NCBI GenBank assembly: GCA_002314915.1
Contig: DCHU01000007.1
Span: forward strand, 1 to 17,612
Direction: 5' to 3'
DNA length: 17,612 nt
Source: Caryophanales bacterium UBA1744
GTDB lineage: Bacteria > Bacillota_I > Bacilli_A > RFN20 > CAG-826
Made by a program: the position numbers and the translations under genes. Of this stretch, positions 16,248-17,612 are shown piece by piece. Positions within the stretch are counted from its first letter, which is position 1; every line of letters begins with the position of its first letter. The notes below the pieces were generated by a model, which saw nothing but the letters and a program-made list of their open reading frames with translations, did no database searches and was not told the DNA's origin.

Positions 16248-16270
16248 ATCTTTGTGCATTTCATTATAGT
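16241..16270 (+). promoter_or_regulatory. Candidate promoter of the TetR-family gene
   Basis: A weak -35 TTGTAT (16241-16246) overlaps the operator candidate. An 18-nt spacer and a -10 TATAGT (16265-16270, 5 of 6) follow. It would leave a leader of about 55 nt that carries the second operator half-site. Confidence 0.4.
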
Positions 16271-16333
16271 TGAACGGCATTTTGTCACATATACGCATAG
16301 GGGCATTTGATACAAAGGTGGAGGTTTTGGCTC

Positions 16334-16837
16334 ATGAGAAGGACGGTTAAAGACTACATTGTCGACGCTTTATTCGAGTTGCTTAAGAAGAAAGACATCA
16401 AGTCCATAAGCATCACTGATGTCATCACTAAAGCTGGAGTGTGTCGCGCCTCTTTTTACCGCAACTTCTATGCGCTTGAGGATGTCATCCACTACTATTT
16501 AGAGAATTTGGGCAAGCGTTGTGCTGAGAGGTCTCCTCTTACAAAAGACAAAATATACGAACACGCTTTAGCCTCTTTTGTGACGATATATGAAGAAAAA
16601 GAGAAGCTCACGATTCTCAATGCTCGTGATCTCCTCTACTTATATGATGATGTCGTATTCAAATTATGCGAGGAGCAGATGAAACTGCTCGAGAATGATA
16701 TCAATCCCTATAGTGTCTATATGACGACTGGATCATCGGTGTTCGCGATTAGAGCGTGGATAAAAAACGGTTTCAGGGATTCTCCTGAGAGCATCGTAAA
16801 ACTATTCCCTAAATTCCATAGCGATTCTCAACAATAA
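16334..16837 (+). CDS. TetR/AcrR-family transcriptional regulator
   Basis: A 167-residue regulator and the only plus-strand gene. The N-terminal helix-turn-helix spans about residues 12-52 (ISITDVITKAGV, then RASFYRNF, a typical TetR recognition helix). The C-terminal ligand/dimer half holds the WIKNGFRDSPESI stretch common near the end of TetR-like proteins. The frame opens at a TTG at 16307, but GGTGGAGG sits 9 nt before the ATG at 16334, which is therefore the start. It is divergent from the GH3-B operon over a 200-nt region with a palindrome and a repeated half-site, so it probably represses itself and GH3-B in response to a small ligand (inference). The ligand is unknown. Confidence 0.9.
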   Translation: MRRTVKDYIVDALFELLKKKDIKSISITDVITKAGVCRASFYRNFYALEDVIHYYLENLGKRCAERSPLTKDKIYEHALASFVTIYEEKEKLTILNARDLLYLYDDVVFKLCEEQMKLLENDINPYSVYMTTGSSVFAIRAWIKNGFRDSPESIVKLFPKFHSDSQQ

Positions 16838-16867
16838 TATATAAATATTAAATAGATATGGATTTGC

Positions 16868-17575
16868 TTATTTATCCATAAGCTGTTTTCTTATGTTTTC
16901 GTATTCCTCAGCACTTATCTTGTTTTCCATTCTAAGCTGCTGGGCTTCTTGGATTGTAGTTGGTGTTGGTATCTTAACTGGCTCAGGTTTGTCGATTGTC
17001 CAGAGGAACACCGTGGTTAGGATTCCGCTTAAGAATAATAAGTAGACTGCGATGTTGGTCCATTTAAAACCATAGAACACAACTATGAACTGTTTCCATT
17101 GAGGGATGATGGATATGATCATGCAGACCAAGAACATTATCTTTCTTGCCTTGGATCCCGGCTTAAATCTGAGGACAGTTACAAACAATAGTCCGATAAG
17201 AGCGCAGCCTATAACGAGCGACAGGTTAACGTCGATAACGGTTAGGAATATACTGCTCCAGGTGATTGTCGCGAATGTTTCGATGATATAGCCAAGGCCT
17301 AACATAAAGGCGAGGATGGTGAATGGCGCTATAAGTAAAGCAGTTCTAACAGGGTCTTTCTTTGGTCTAGTGAATGTAAAAACAAGACTTACGATGGATA
17401 TCGTGAATGCAGCGGCTGCATCCATGATTCCATAGTTTCTAAGGAATCCGGTTAATACATATTGAACCACTTCATTAAGGCTTCCGGTTATGGCTACGAA
17501 AAATAAAAACACACTGGCGGCCATATTAATCAAAGCGACTGATACTTCTAATGATCTGCTACTAGATTGTTCCAT
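16868..17575 (-). CDS. Six-helix membrane protein with C-terminal SHOCT domain
   Basis: A 235-residue protein with about six hydrophobic segments between residues 11 and 195, then a cytoplasmic tail containing a SHOCT-type helix pair (QEAQQLRMENKISAEEYENI, about residues 207-226). SHOCT is a short module found at the ends of many membrane or oligomerising proteins, with no fixed enzymatic role. The membrane part is not recognised. The ATG at 17575 has no ribosome site; a TAAAGT box ends 6 nt before it, with TTGCAT 16 nt further up, so a leaderless message is possible. It converges with the TetR-family gene, with 30 nt between the stops. An inverted repeat (TATGGAT/ATCCATA) across its stop could be a weak terminator. 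Confidence 0.82.
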   Translation of the reverse strand: MEQSSSRSLEVSVALINMAASVFLFFVAITGSLNEVVQYVLTGFLRNYGIMDAAAAFTISIVSLVFTFTRPKKDPVRTALLIAPFTILAFMLGLGYIIETFATITWSSIFLTVIDVNLSLVIGCALIGLLFVTVLRFKPGSKARKIMFLVCMIISIIPQWKQFIVVFYGFKWTNIAVYLLFLSGILTTVFLWTIDKPEPVKIPTPTTIQEAQQLRMENKISAEEYENIRKQLMDK

Positions 17576-17581
17576 AAAGCT

Positions 17582-17609
17582 ACTTTACATCAAGTAATTG
17601 GATATGCAA
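17582..17609 (-). promoter_or_regulatory. Candidate leaderless promoter of the SHOCT protein gene
   Basis: Minus strand: -35 TTGCAT (17604-17609), 16-nt spacer, -10 TAAAGT (17582-17587), then 6 nt (AGCTTT) and the ATG at 17575. The boxes are only moderate matches. Confidence 0.4.
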
Positions 17610-17612
17610 CAA

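Noticed and set aside
16855..16885. Bidirectional terminator between the TetR and SHOCT genes
   Set aside because: TATGGAT/ATCCATA gives only a 7-bp A/T-rich stem with weak U-tracts on either side; mentioned in the gene note but not listed as a feature.

Overview
The window (17.6 kb) suggests a gut-type, uncultured member of the Bacillota, probably class Bacilli near the Erysipelotrichales/RF39 lineages. The reasons are a moderate-to-low G+C content, strong AGGAGG-type ribosome sites, U-tract hairpin terminators, LytTR/Agr-type signalling, lipobox lipoproteins and single-anchor surface enzymes. That taxonomic placement is inference. The standard code fits: Trp is read as TGG, and none of the 11 visible stop codons is TGA. 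All genes but one (a TetR-family regulator) lie on the minus strand.

Right to left, in the direction of most transcription. At 16868-17575 is a six-helix membrane protein with a C-terminal SHOCT tail, convergent with the TetR-family gene (16334-16837, +). The regulator is divergent from operon 1 (16133 to about 9850). Operon 1 encodes a 1040-residue family 3 glycoside hydrolase (GH3) whose domains are in inverted order and which has a membrane helix at each end, then a 1033-residue surface protein ending in seven tandem repeats of about 100 residues, closed by a terminator. Single-gene units follow: a six-helix membrane protein (9103-9708), a lipoprotein with CxxC knuckles (7990-8985) and a DUF1810 protein (7519-7944). 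Next is a two-gene Agr-like two-component system (LytTR response regulator 6771-7466 and GHKL histidine kinase 5474-6769), then operon 2 (5348 to about 1873) with a second inverted, doubly anchored GH3 and a four-helix membrane protein. At the left edge is a large lipoprotein with Cys-knuckle repeats, cut by the window.

The two GH3 operons look like parallel cell-surface glycan-degrading modules. Each enzyme is predicted to loop out of the membrane with both ends in the cytoplasm. Each is encoded 13-14 nt upstream of a membrane-associated partner with no recognised function, and each lies beside a different class of regulator (TetR for one, Agr-like kinase and LytTR for the other). Both GH3 mRNAs have a hairpin near the ribosome site. 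The substrate cannot be read from the sequence.

Several start sites were revised: the kinase to 6769, DUF1810 to 7944, the six-helix protein to 9708 and TetR to 16334. Three minus-strand genes (starts 7944, 9708, 17575) have a -10-like box ending 6-7 nt before the ATG and no ribosome site, which suggests leaderless mRNAs. The regulator at 7466 has only a very short, SD-less leader.
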